This document shows positions 33,151 to 46,950 of a stretch of 64,000 nucleotides of DNA, one piece after another. Made by a program: the position numbers and the translations under genes. The stretch's first letter is position 1. Each line of letters begins with the position of its first letter. Under the pieces are notes generated by a model that was given only the letters and a program-made list of their open reading frames with translations, was not told where the DNA came from and searched no databases. The stretch comes from Hybos culiciformis (lineage: Eukaryota; Arthropoda; Insecta; Diptera; Hybotidae): contig OZ023273.1 of assembly GCA_964007475.1 (NCBI GenBank), positions 110,544,485 through 110,608,484 on the forward strand, given 5' to 3'.

Positions 33151-36100
33151 ATTGTGAAAATGTGTTGCGTATCAAATTTTTTTTTTATGTGAACTGCTTA
33201 AAGAAAAATGCCGCCGATGACATGATTATCAACCTCAAAAACTCACTTCTGTGAATCATATGTAGAAAGAAAATTGAGTGTGTAAAGAAAATTGAAAATG
33301 TTTTGTTCGAAAAAATGTTGAATTTGTATTTGGAATCTTTTGTATCTATTCTTTTAAAGTTTGCTAATATGTAAAAATGTATTCATTCTATTAGTTAAAA
33401 TCATTGGACTCATTAATTTAGTACAAAAAAAAAACACAGAAGTTGTAATTAAGCTGGCTTTTGAGTATAAAATATTAAAGAACTACTTAAGTAACTACCT
33501 AGCTGGCTACCTATATCTTCAATTAATTTATCCTCAGTAATGTAGAAATTTGTAAATGATGTCAACATAAATTCTAGTTTTTTACTTTCGCTACTTTCAA
33601 GCTGGCTAGTAAAGAGTTGGAAATAAAATTGTAATAAAATATTAATGGATATTTTTATTTTCCATGAAAGCAATAATTTTTTTTACTGATTTCACTTAAT
33701 CAATCCAATTATTTTCCATTTTCTTTTGCAAGCAATATATTTTTTTTTTTGAATTTAGTTTAATATTTAAAATCCACTTCTTTTTTTTTTTTTTTATAAT
33801 CCAAACATTTTCTTTTTCTATGCCTACTTACATGACGTGTGCCATTAATATATACCTCAAATCTGGTTAATGGAATTAAAATTGGAAATTTTTATACTTA
33901 TTTTATTTTTTTTATTTACTAAGCTATGCTTCTAAATTTCATTTCCTTTTAAAACAAATTGTATTGTTATTATCCAATATTGGCTTATACAAAATATATA
34001 CCTAGTATAAAGAATATTCGAAAATTCCATTGGATTATTATTTTATTTATTTGTTTTTGTATGTCTTAATCGACTTATAATTCCGTAATATAAACAGAAT
34101 TTGAAAGATAAGGTATATCCAACTTATGTGAAATATTTTCATGTGAAAATATGGATAAATAAAGTAAGTATATCAATTGTTATGTTACATACCAACTCGG
34201 TTATAAGCCTTACTATGTATAAGTATATATATATAAAAAAAACAACAAAAAATTCCTAGAAAAAAAGGATGATTATGCTGAAGTGAAGAATGAATGATTT
34301 TAATTTTTGAATGCTTCGTCAGATATTTTGCGCATTTTTTATTTGTCAGATTTTATTTTACATTGTTTTTTTTTTTTTATTTTTTTTTTTTTTACATTTT
34401 TAAAGATAAATTAAATGAATTTTGATTTGGGTAGCAAATTTTTTATATTCTCTTAGTCATTATTATTATTATTATGATTTTGAATAAACCTCGGACGGAA
34501 TAAATAAACATTAAAATAAAAATTAAAAAAAAAATTTAAACAAACATTGAGAATTTTTTAAAAGAATAGGTACTTATACATTTGATTACAAAATTGTCAC
34601 AAAAAGTGGTTGAATAGGTATAAACAATTTTTTATAGCATATAAATCAAATTAAAGTAAGTATTTCATAAATTTTGGATGGGGTTAAGATTAAGTTATAT
34701 CTTCAGACTGTAGTGCTAAATATAGTATTTATGTACTTAACATTCATAGAGCTTGGCAATTGAGTTTTTTTTTAAAGATTTTTATATGGCAATGAAAGTA
34801 AATGATGAAAACAATTCACAAAATTGATATTATTTCTTGTTCACACCTTAAAAATATTTCCAAAAAAAAAAAGTTGAAATTTCCACTTCTAAAAGTACTT
34901 TTCATATTTGAGAAGTGGAAAGACAGTTCCGGAAAGTGATGCGAACAAGATATTGGTGAGAACATTTGTTACCAAAAAAATGACATATGATGTCACTGTC
35001 GTAATAATTTATCTGTTTATTTTTATAGCTCCTCACCTCCTCATATTAAAAATAACATTTTTGTTTTTTCATTCAGAAAGCCGACAAAAAAGAATCCCTT
35101 TGGCAATATATATATTTTTTCTGTTTTCACTGTATTTTTCCCCCCTTTTATAATATAAATTTTTAAAATTCTTTAAGGAAAAAACCTGAATAGAATAGTA
35201 AAACAAAATAAAAAAAAAATACACCTAACAAAAATAACATATAGCTTATTCTTGGCAATATCGATTTTTCTATGAATATAAAATTCACAAATAAAAATAC
35301 TCTAATACCTACTTAAAATAAAGAATAAAAAGCTGAAAATTATTCTCTGTATTTTTGCCCTTTTCCTTTTTTACTTTAATACCTACTAAAAGAAAAAAAA
35401 TGATGCTTTCTTGCTGATGAAAAATATAAATGTTTAAATCGTCCCAATGGCTTTATTTCTTTCAACTTGTTTTTATTTTTTTCACTGAGATTTTATTAAC
35501 TTAAAAATAGTTCAAGTAAAATGACAGCAAAATGTTTGTAAAAATAACTTTAATTCCAAAAAAATCTTGCAGTTTAATATCGATAGGGAAAAAAAACAAA
35601 AAAAATTAAAGAAGACCATCCAAAAGGGATTTATCAAAAAATTTATAACTATTAATTTTTTGAATTATTGCTAAATCAATTTTCTAGTTGGCATTAAGTA
35701 GTATTCCAGATGCTTGGTGTATAATATGATGCGAAAATTTTTCATCTTACTAAATATATAAGTAGTTACCTAAGTGAAAAATATCAATTTCAATTTATGT
35801 ACTTGAAGCTTGATTTCAATGCTTAGTACTTACCAAACATTTTTTGTCGGCAGAAACATTTAAATTAGTGAGGATCTACTAATTAAATAAAATTAAAACA
35901 TTTATGTATTAAAATTAAGTACCTATAAAAAAAAATGAAAGCAATAATGTTTTTTTTATGATAACTTAGTATCTACTGGTACTTACTCACATTTGGTATT
36001 CTTGTTTACGATAAGAGGGTTGTTTTGGTAGTTTGTAATCAGTTATAAGGTAAATACCTAATAAGTACTTATATTAACATTTAGCATCAATAGGAAAATA

Positions 36101-37140
36101 ATTTAAAATTAATATTTTTTACTAAAATTTAATTGTAACTGATAAGTACCTACACAACACAAAAAAAAATATTAAGAGCGTATAATAGTTAAATAATTTA
36201 ATAATTTTTAAATTAATAATACTTAAACTGCGGTTTACTTACTTAATTATCGTCAATGATTGTTTGGCAAAAAAAAAAATCATTAAAATTCGATCATATT
36301 TATTTTTATTTGTTTTTTGTTTAAGAAAAATGTTATAGTTGTTTTCATTTGTTAATTTATAATTAAAAATATATTTGATTAGATTTTTATAAATTCTCCT
36401 CTTAATCATAATTTCTGCCAAATATTTTGTTTACATAAGTACTAAGTTATTTTTAACTACTTAAAGTTATATTTTTTAATGTTTGTAACAAAAAATTAAA
36501 TTATTTTATTGACCTTGTTTCCGAGTTTATTTCATGAAGTTTTTGCAAGTAAGTAGGTCAAATGTATTCTAAAACCGTGGAACCTAATCAAAGAATTGAT
36601 TATAATATTTGTAATTAATCAAAATTATAGGTAATTGTAATAACCACCCCCACTGTTTTCATTTCAAAAATAACAAAATAGTTTTTTTTTTTTTATGTTT
36701 CAATTAAAAATATATATAAGAAAAAATAATTTAATTTATTTACCAAAAAGAAACAAAAATAAATCATAATCGGAAAATATAAATTGTAAATGTAAACATT
36801 AATCAAAAATAAAGTACAAAAAAATGAATGTTAATTATTGCGAAAATTGTATATTAGTCACAAATAAAGAATAAAAATTAATATTTTTTCCTTGCACAAA
36901 CTTACTTGTTTTGATTTTATCTTAGATACTTATTCAATAGAATACTTAATTACTTATTTGTTATTCGAATCGAGACTTCAATCGATGCAACATTTGTGAT
37001 TGTTACATACAAGAATTATTAAAAGATAAGCTTTCCTATTCAAACTACTCATCGGAAACGTTTACCTTCTCGACTCTGTTGTGTATTAAAATGTCTTTAT
37101 CTTTTCACCCATATTCTACTACTTACTACTTTTTCTTCTA
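33151..37140. other. AT-rich non-coding stretch
   Basis: No recognisable protein, RNA gene or repeat boundary. Scattered AAGTACTTA, AGTACCTA and GTAGGTA words. A GTGAGA donor-like site near 34955 follows a slightly GC-richer 50 bp, without a partner. Confidence 0.4.
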
Positions 37141-37300
37141 CATACCCGATGGGCACGAAATTATCCATCAAACCATTCTATGCCTTTAATAAACTGAATT
37201 ATTGTTCTCGACTCATGTCTTTTCAGCCCCTTGGGGTCCTATAAAAAATATGCTTCAAGAATCCTTGCCCTTCTAGTTATTGCTTGGCACTGAAAGAGTA
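37141..37300 (-). pseudogene. Non-LTR retrotransposon ORF2 C-terminal remnant
   Basis: On the minus strand the translation reads ETIPHVLFQCQAITRRARIL, then after a stop DPKGLKRHE and IIQFIKGIEWF. The pattern HxLFxC...RR...L followed by a short gap and FIKxxxWF is typical of the extreme C-terminus of insect non-LTR elements (Jockey/I-like ORF2). It is broken by stop codons and has no reverse transcriptase region nearby, so it is a dead fragment. Confidence 0.55.
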
Positions 37301-40300
37301 CGTGAGGTATTGTTTCTGGTTTCTCTCAAGCCGTGGTCGATCTCCTAATCGAAGATTTGTCATGCACATATTCCATTGAATAAAGTGAAGTTGTTCAAGT
37401 ATTTATACGAAATTTATTAAAAAATAAGTTGAAAATCCCTGAATACGCATTATTATTTTTTAAATGCTTTGAAAAACTATTTTAATGAGAAATTATTCCA
37501 AAAATAAAATTTAATTGACGTGTTGTGTTATGTAGGTTTGTTGGATTTTTTTTATTATAATTTTCTTTGGAAAATTTAAGGAAAATTATTTTGCTAAGTA
37601 TATTTTTAATATATTTTTTTTTTTATTTTTAAATATAAAAAGTTTCTAAAGGTAAATAAAATTAATAAGTATAGTTTACTTTTTTTATTTTGTTTTAGTT
37701 TGAAGATTCTTATCTTTGCATTCTTTGAAAAAGTTCGTAGTATTAATATTTTATGTTGCCTACACAACTCTTAAGTATTATTATAGTTTTTAATATTTGT
37801 TATTATGTTAAATTACTGAATTAAGTAAGTATATTAAAATAACTATGAGTAAATTTTGAATTTCTTAAGAATCTGATTTTTTATAAGTGTATAGTTAAAT
37901 TTTAATATTATTCAAATTAAAAGCGTTGACATAAACATTGATGAAGGAATTTCAGATGAAGTTGGTATATATTAATATTAATAATAAACCAATAACATGT
38001 TACTTCAAATTTGGTTAGAGTTTGTATTATTCGTCAGCAATTTCGAATGTCAGAATTTCCTGTGTAATGTGTCTAAATAATCTGTAAGGGATTAAGTAAG
38101 TATACTGACACTTTAAAATTATGTATTCTATCGCAACGCTAAAGCTTACGTACACATACTTATTTTATTCTATTTTTATTTGAACAAATGAAAATTTATA
38201 CAGTTTTATAAGTATACTTTAATAATAATACTTTTTACAAGTGTTTTTGTGGAATTTTAAAAATTTTAGAAAGTTAGTTAATGTAGGTAGGTAGGTACAT
38301 ACATTTGTGTTTATAAACAGTACAAACATAAGAGTGTGATGAATAAATAAAAATAAAACGAAATGAATTACGACCAAACTTTAAAATAATGTCCTTGGTC
38401 TGTTTTTTTTTTTTTTTCAATTGTTCTTAGGCATACCAACTTCTTTAAAATATTTTCATTTAACATTGAAAAATAAATTTAAAAATTCCAATAAATTGTT
38501 AGTGATGCGTGTTTGTAGGGGCAATGCGTGTTGTAGTTAGAAAACAGAATCAAAGGTCTTATGAATCAAATTTTCTTGTAGAAAAAATATAGTAGTTAAA
38601 ATCTTCTGGGTTTGTAAAAATTATAACGTTATTGTTGATTCAATTGTTCTCCAGAGATTTTAATTAATTTAAAGGATTGAGTCAAAATAGCTGATTGACT
38701 CAAAAATTGAAAACCGTTGAAACGAGGTTTGAAATTATTTGCTTCTTTAATTTGATTCAATTTAGTATCATGAACTTGTTTACTAGATTAGTTTAAAAAT
38801 TGAGTAATGTACAACTTATATATGTATTAACTTGTTATTTTTATTGTATCTCCGTGATAACAATTCAGTTAAAAAAAGTTAAAAAAATTTTTTTTTTCAT
38901 TCAATATTATAAGTTAAAGAAGTTAAATTAAGGAGGAAAAATTTGTATATTTGCGTAAACTATTGATTTTTCATTCTTCTATTTAGAATAACCAAAAATT
39001 TTATTCGTAGTATTATAAAGTGAATATTTATGTGATTTTTGTAAATACCTTTAAAAAAAATACAACATGCGTAAAATTCATTGACGAATCCATTCATTCA
39101 AATTAAAAATATATAATTTTCCAGACTTTTAAAAAAAAGAAGAATGATTTCATGTCTAGAATAAATTGATAAATCCTTTAACCCATTTTTAAATCATAAC
39201 TAGTTATGAAATAAAAATACGTATGTTTTAGTTAGGTATATTACTTATTTTTATTTTGATAGAAAATATTATATATATATATACAACTTACTTATATGTT
39301 TCTATATTTTCTGTTATATTCCTAAGGATGTTCCTATATTATCATAAAACAATTTTTAACCCATCCCAAAAATTTTAATTTTGTTAGAAAAACAAAATTA
39401 TTGATTTAAGTAAATACAGATAAGTATATTATATGTATATGTATGTATTTATGTATCAAACAGCAAACTTAAGAATAAAAGATAGAAAAAAAATTATAAA
39501 AACTGATGTCTGTTTAAAGTTGAGCTTACAATCTTCCGGTGATGAAATGACCGACGATAACCAAAGTTGGGCGTCTCAAATCGACACTTACTTCATAAAT
39601 CTTAATTTTGTCAGTACCATGCCATGCAGGCAAATCGATTCATTTATTAATAATAACTATGAACAAAAAAATAAAATAATTTTCAAATTGTTCATATCGA
39701 TTCAACATACTTAGTTACCAATACCAATATCTAAAATTTTTTTCTAAATAAATCAACTTACCTAAGTGCATTTTTGTGGCATGCGATACAATCGTAACAG
39801 GAAATCATATTAAGTACCTAAGTTAGTGTCTTAAGTTTTATTTCATCAAGTTAAGTTGAAAAATGTTAACTTTTTAGTAGAAAACCGTACAAGAATATAC
39901 AGATATAGTATACATACTACTATTAGAAGTATATACCTAGTTAGTTAGTTTGAATATTTAAAAGAAGAATTTTTTGAAAAAAAAAATTCACTTCTGCTCA
40001 TGAAATAAACTTCAACATTTTAAAATTTATATACCATTATCTTTTTGTGGAATTTATGTTAACCATATTTAATTTTGGTAAAAAAAATTCAGCGAAATTT
40101 AATGTATTTTATTTTATTTCTTTACTTTAAATACCAAACCTACTTAATATTCAAAAACCAATATTATATTTTGAATTAAAAAAAACAAAATATCCCTCTA
40201 AATAATAAATGTGTTCTTTTTTTTTTATTCTATTCTTTATAATTTATTTTTATCACGAAATAAATAATTTCTCTTCATACATATCAGCATGTATATAAAA

Positions 40301-43150
40301 ATATTTGTATTTGTATATATAAGAAGTATATATATTTTTGTACATAATAATATAAATTTTTCTTCTTGAAATTTAACTTTTTTAGCTTATTGTTTTATTC
40401 TGCAGACATCTAAGTATATACCTAATTTTTTTCATACATAAATTTTCATCATCAACTATGAATTTTTGTTCTTTTTTATACACATTTTATAGTCATACAT
40501 GTCATCAGATTTTAATTGAACGGAATTTTAATGAAATACTATATTTTTTATAATGTTATATACAATTATATTGTTTAAATAAAATATTCAAATTTTTTTT
40601 TTTTTATGACTAAACTGTCTTCATTGAACTTATTCGAATTAAGGTTGTTGTACTTTTCGATAGAAAAAATTAAGAAAAATCATATTTTTTAAACTACAAT
40701 ATAAGTACATTATTAAAAGCTTATCTTAACTAAAATTCATTGAAATATTATATCATGTGTAATTATCTAGATATTAAATTTCAACGCAATTTATTTAAAT
40801 ATTCTAAGTAGATAATTATGCTCTTACTTATGTAATATAATACTAAGCCAATATTAATGAAATAATTAACTTCAAATAAGTAGTTAATTGATAATATTAA
40901 AATTTATTTTTTTGACAGATATTTCTTTTGAAAAATTTAATAAAAATAAAAGAATCTCATCTGAGTTCGAGTCAGAACCTTAAAAAATTCCATATTATTT
41001 TAATACTTATTTAAATATTTTTTCTTTAAAGTTTATTTTTATTAGCTTTATTAGTGCATCATATTTATAGAGAGTTAGTTATCAAAAATCTATTTATTTA
41101 TAACTTCATTTATAGATTTTGAGATATAGCCTCGGATATAGCAAATTAAAATTTATGTTTGAACCAAATTCAAAACTAAAAAACACTAAAAATGTGTTAA
41201 TTTATAATTAAATTACCGGTTTTTTTTTTATGATTTAACAAAAACAAAAAAAAAAAGTAATAAAAACCATTTTATAATACTTCTTATTAAATTTTATTTT
41301 ATATTGATGAAACATAAAAGCTTTTTAAAGAAAACCAAAAAAATAGGAAAAAAGAACATTAAAAAGTGCTTAAACAGAAAAATATGAGATTCGAAAACAA
41401 TATACTTATAGATATATAGTTACATAATGTAGGTACTTATAAATTTATTATACCTACATTGCCAAAAATTGTATGTTTCTTAATTCGGTCATCATAACCA
41501 TTTTTTATAGCTTCAAACTTATAAATTAAATATTGAATGAAACTAAAAATTAAAATATTATTTGAATACTTTTTTATTAGAATAAGAAATTGATTTCTTT
41601 TTTTCTTTTTTCTTTTATAATGATAATTAAGTATCTGATCTGACTATCTGATCTAAGCTTTTATCTTCGTTTCTTATTAATAGTTAAAAGGACTTACTAG
41701 ATACTAAGTAATAGACATTCCTTCATATTTAAAAAACTGTGTCTCAAAATTATGCTATACATATTTTCAAATAGTATGTTCATATATGATTTACAATCTT
41801 GATGGAAAAAATAAATGTTATTCAGAAATTGACATGTTTTTGTGTTGTACCTATATATCTATGAAATTTCGAACAATTTTTAATATAAAAGTACTTATTA
41901 TATTAATACTTTTTTGATTTAATATGTTTGAATGCTAGATACTGATTTTTATGTCACTGACACTAAATTGTATATGCGATTAACAAATTTTCATGTTGTA
42001 AAAAAAAATACTTTTGTGTTATCATTATTAGACTAAATATTAACAAAGTTATGTCATTGCACTTTGAATAATAAAGAAAAATTAACACTTAAGTACTATT
42101 TGTTATTCGAAACTATACACATTTTATTATTTTTGTCCTTTTGAAAAATATGTACATGTACTTAAACATATTTCATACATAACGATAAAAAAGAATGGCC
42201 TTATTTCCGAGACCAAAAAAAAATCCGTTTTGTTAAACATTAAATTATGTACCTCTACTACACATAATACATTGAAATTATAAAATGAGTTTTGACTTTT
42301 TTATTGCTTTCAGTTTTAAAACAGGAAGTTAAAAAGGATTTATGATTTACCAATAAAGTAACCCAAAAAAAAGAATTAAAACCCTTTTTCTTTAAATTTT
42401 TATACATAACGTACTGAATTTATATATTTTATGTTTTTATTTTAATATTAAATTTATTCATTTCCCTTTTGTTTTTCCTTCCTATTCGTTGATTTTTTGA
42501 AAAACATAATTTCTTTTCGTTATGCTGAAAATTCTATTTGCAGTTTTTTCTAATGTAAACTAAACACATAACGTAGAATTTAATATTATGATTTTTTTTA
42601 ATTATTTTAAAAATACTTACTTACCTGTTCACTTGAAAACTAAGGTTACCTACTTTAAGTTATTTCGAAAGAAATCAAAGTCAATAAGAAACTCTTAGGG
42701 TTATCAATTTCCTATATTATATAACGATGAAATATTGGCCAAAGATAACGAAAACCAGTTTCATATCCGTTAGCTCTTAAAAAATATCACCCCGGCCCGA
42801 GATTAAATCATACAAAATCATATAAAAAAATAATAATATTTTTAAGTTCTATATATAATCAAAGAAAATATAAGGATATAATGTTCCAAAATCGATATTT
42901 TTTATTGTAAATTTGTGTTGGACATTAAATGAATTTTTTTTGAGCGGTATCTATAATCAACATTGTATAACTAGTCAAGAATATTATGTACCTATTACAG
43001 TTCTTATATAGATAATTATTTATTATTTTCAATCTTGACACATTTCTCACCTCATTGCATAACATAGAAAAATAATGATACTTTAATGTTTAAGATAACT
43101 TTCGGGCCTAAATAAGTTAAATTTTAATAAAATTAAGTTCAGATTTTTCT
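37301..43150. other. AT-rich non-coding stretch
   Basis: No gene found. A GTAGGTAGGTAGGTAC run lies at about 38285. A patch of higher sequence complexity at about 39525-39660 lies within a 93-codon plus-strand frame (39433-39714) but matches no family I know. The rest is A/T-rich. Confidence 0.4.
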
Positions 43151-43164
43151 CTATTTTCCTTTCA

Positions 43165-43407
43165 ATTGCTGGTGGCATCATTCAAATTCCACTATATGTC
43201 TATATTATATTTTAGCCCCTCCTGGAAACTAAAATGATTGTCTGAATCAATATAATCTCTTATAAATTCAATCAGAAATTTATCTGACCCAATCATATTA
43301 TTTTTGTCCCACATGTACACAACATAAATTGGTAACTCAAAATATGAATTTTTTTTTGCTAATTGTACTAAATGCACTAAAACTAAATGCAATAAGCCCA
43401 AAAGCAC
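43165..43407 (-). pseudogene. Unidentified minus-strand frame of protein-like composition
   Basis: A 71-codon frame (43192-43407) includes FELPIYVVYMWDKNN and SDKFLIEFIRDYIDSDNHF. Unlike the other frames in the desert it has balanced composition with Asp, Trp, Pro and Gly. It lacks clear splice sites and continues into no further domain. It may be a decayed transposon exon or an isolated real exon; I cannot assign a family. Confidence 0.25.
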
Positions 43408-43409
43408 TT

Positions 43410-44200
43410 TATTGTTTATTTTCTTGATGTGTTTTTATTTTTCTTACTCCTTTTTTAAATTTTTAACATAACTAGACTATTAGTACAAGGATAATATTGT
43501 ACTTAAATTTTAATGCAGACAAATCTCGAATGCTTATTATGGTTTTTGAATTATCTTAAAAGAATTCATTTGAATTCTTTTTTTTTGAATTTGAATCTTG
43601 ATTTCAATGAAAATTGTTGTGTTTTTCGCGCAATTTATTTAAGAAAAATCTTTTTTTTTTGTTTTTTGTTTAATTGCTGTTGCTGCGCTTTAAAAAATTT
43701 TTTCTGGAAAATTCTTAAAGATAATTTGAAAAATCAATGATCTCAACTGTTTAAATAATATTAACAGAGTTCTTAATAATTTTTCTTCACTAGTTATTCA
43801 TTTTTGTTACAGATTGACGCCTGTAATTAACGATTTTTCTGTATGTTAATGTTTTTTTTTGAACGATTTAACCAACGAATCAAAATATAGATTGGGAGAA
43901 GCCGTATTTAGTTAAGTCGCAAGTTTTAGGTCACTTAGCCGTACATATGTGGCTTACAGAAGTGAATATAAGTCGACATAAGTATATTTTCAATTTAATT
44001 TAGTACCTAAGTAGGTAGGTACATATCTTTTTTTCATTTCAATAAGTGTAGATTTGTACAATGATTTATTCATATAAGCATCATATACATTTAAATGAAC
44101 TTAATTAGCATAAATGCAAAAAATAAAATATTTTGTTTTTATTAAACAAATAAAAATGTTTTTTTTTAAATTTGAAACAATTAAATTGAAGTTAGTAGAG
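43410..44200. other. AT-rich non-coding stretch
   Basis: Simple sequence with a TACCTAAGTAGGTAGGTACA palindrome-like run at about 44006. Nothing else noted. Confidence 0.4.
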
Positions 44201-44399
44201 CAGTAGGTGACTGCATATTAATATTTGTGGCACATTGACAAAATATAATAATAATATCAGAAAACATTTTAGGCATCAAAAACTACAGCAGTAAACTTTT
44301 ATTTGTTGACCTGAATAACCTGCCTTATTACTTAATAAGAATTGATTCAGGAACTCAAAACTCTATACAAACTTATCTATATTAGAAAAAGCTTTAATG

Positions 44400-44720
44400 C
44401 TTTGGAAAAATTTTATGATGAGGATTATTACTTTTCGAATAACACGCCGCACCTCCGAGATTTTGAGACCTATGAGGCAAAAATATTTGAATTATAAATT
44501 GATCCGCTCGTTATACTGTGCTACTAACCAGACCTTAATCTAATCGACAATCTTTGGCGACTTTTTGCGACAAGATTTCATTCAATTGAGATAATATAAT
44601 TAAGATTGTTGGACAGAAATCGGATCCGACCGTCTAGAATTTACATAATCTCATACGATTTTCATCAAATTGTATGAAAAAATTATTCCAGGCACAAAAG
44701 GTTGTGTTTTTTTTTTATAA
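44400..44720 (+). pseudogene. Tc1/mariner transposase remnant
   Basis: Starting near 44530 one frame reads PDLNLIDNLWRLFATRFHS, the conserved block around the third catalytic acid of Tc1/mariner transposases (family form SPDLNPIENLW). A downstream stretch (CATCAAATTGTATGAAAAAA) may be the usual C-terminal tail. Upstream frames are broken by stops and no terminal inverted repeats were found, so this is an inactive fragment. Confidence 0.65.
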
Positions 44721-46499
44721 ATTTATGTAACTACTGCCTTTGTAGGAATGTTTATGCCAATTTAAGTTTTTTGTTACTATAATTAAAAATATGGACAATT
44801 GAATTAAATACCTACACTTGGTATTTTAATTACATTTATAAGGTTGTAAGTGAATATTATAATTTATTGCTCTAAAATTTCAGAAGTAACTAATGAAAAT
44901 TTTAAAAACTTAATTGCTTTATTTTTACAAATGTTAACGACTTTAAGTATTGATTTTTATATTGTACTAAAAAAAAGGAATAATATATTTACGCAGAAAT
45001 AAGTGGTCTAATAAACATTGAAATACAGTGCCATTTGGAATTGCACATTATTCTTGAATGCGTTTATATTATTATTCTACTAAGTTATTGATAATTTGAC
45101 TTGATCTTGTTTTATTCTACATGATAAAATTTTTAAATTTACAATACTTGCTTTGCTATCCAAAGAGAAATTTTAAAAGCTAAATGATGACAGTTTATGT
45201 AAAAATTTTATAATTTTTATGATCAAACTTTAAGTGTCATATGTTAGATTTAGAAGAGGATCTTTCGTTATGTAATAATTATTAAAAATATATACATATG
45301 TAAAACAATAGAAAGAAGGTGATGTATTTTAGGATATTTTTAAGAACAACGAAGTAAGTACTAATATCAATATAACAGTGTGTGGTTTGAAGTCCTCCCG
45401 CTAATAAAAAATTATTCTTATCAACTGTTATGTACCTGGTTTACTGAATCACATTAAAGTAAAATAAATTTTGAAAAAAAATGTTAAAATGTTAAGGCAC
45501 ACATATTTTGAAATTTTCGTTTTTATGCAAAAAAAGAATTCAGCTGTTATGGCCCTCTAGCTATTCATTGCCTCATAAATTCTCATTTGCCACATAAAAT
45601 GTTCTGTAAATATACAAAGTTAGAAAAAAATAAGTTAAATAATAATAAAATTCGGTTCAATAAACTTTGTTTTTTTTTTATACATATATATTTAAATTTT
45701 TATGCTATTGTGTTATTCAACATTCTTATGTTTATAGTATCTTATTTTTATTTTTCATTTTATTTTTAATATTATAACCATAATAGAATTAAAAAATAAG
45801 AAAATACTTAGATATAAATAATTTTAAATAGTTAGTCTCTTGAATTAAAAAAAAAAGATTCATTATTATTACTTGAATAGCTAATTGTTTATTTTAAATG
45901 AATGAAACATAAATTTCAATAATTTTTCTTCATACTTTATAAAAGGAAAAGACATGATGATATTTTTATTTTTTTTTTTAAATGTGACTTCAAAAAAAAA
46001 AAACCTAAAACAAAAATTAGTTTCATTCATTGAATATAATATTTTTTCTGTATATGTATACAATTTACAAAAATTACTTACTTACATATTTATGCATTGT
46101 TATAAAAACTTTTAATGTCATGTAAAATTAGGTGTAATATTATTATATAAAAATAAAGTTATTTATGAGGAAATTTGTCTATATATGAACCGATATGAAC
46201 ATAACTTTCTTTGCCATTAAAAAAAATTGCGGTCATTAGTTTAATGTTTTTATGAGTAAAAGTTTACTTTTTATTTTCATAAGTAAAAGTAATATTGCTT
46301 TGAAAATTATAATAAAAGTTAAGTTATTAAGAAAATAATATAATTTTATAATTTATTTTAATTATGTTAAAAACTTAATTGTCTCAATTTTATTAGTTAT
46401 CAAGTTCTTTTAAATAATAATTATGTACTTGTAAAAATGTAGTATGCACAGCAAGTTAACACAAGTGTATATTTATAATACATTACTTACTTTGATATG
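44721..46499. other. AT-rich non-coding stretch
   Basis: No coding or repeat structure recognised apart from A/T runs. Confidence 0.4.
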
Positions 46500-46507
46500 A
46501 TTTAAAA

Positions 46508-46942
46508 CAGCGGTGTCCAACAGAAATTTGTTTGTAGCCACAATCGCTATTTTTAAATAATTTCATTCGCCACTTGAAATATGTATTTTATAAAAAAATC
46601 ATTAATTATTGTATCATTGCAAATTAACAAGTTATTATAAAGATAACAAAATCCAAAATTTGACAATTTTTGTTTGTTTTTGTTTTTCATTTTCGCATTT
46701 GCCACGACAAGTTCATTAATATAGAATAGTTATTATTTTGTCGAATTTTTTTTTTTTTTTAAATAAATTTCTTGATTTGTTTTTCTTTTTTGACTGGCAA
46801 AAATAGAGTTTTTTTTTTAATTTGTCTTAAGCTTGGTGCGAAAACTTTATTTAATGTAAAAAATATTTCAGTGCTAGATTCGCCACATTCACAAAGTCTA
46901 TTCGCCACATGTGGCGAGTGGCGACTGTGTTGGACACCACTG
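46508..46942. mobile_element. Non-autonomous hAT element (435 bp MITE) with 8 bp target duplication
   Basis: The left end CAGCGGTGTCCAACA and right end TGTTGGACACCACTG are inverted repeats with one mismatch; CAGNGGTGTCCAAC is the classical hAT terminus. The element is flanked on both sides by the identical octamer ATTTAAAA (46500-46507 and 46943-46950), the 8 bp duplication expected for hAT insertion. The right subterminal region repeats GCCAC/GTGGC words (CGCCACATGTGGCGAGTGGC), likely transposase-binding motifs. There is no transposase frame. Confidence 0.93.
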
Positions 46943-46950
46943 ATTTAAAA

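Noticed and set aside
32873..33254. Lys-rich and Phe-rich frames on both strands
   Set aside because: Direct translations of the polypyrimidine tract.
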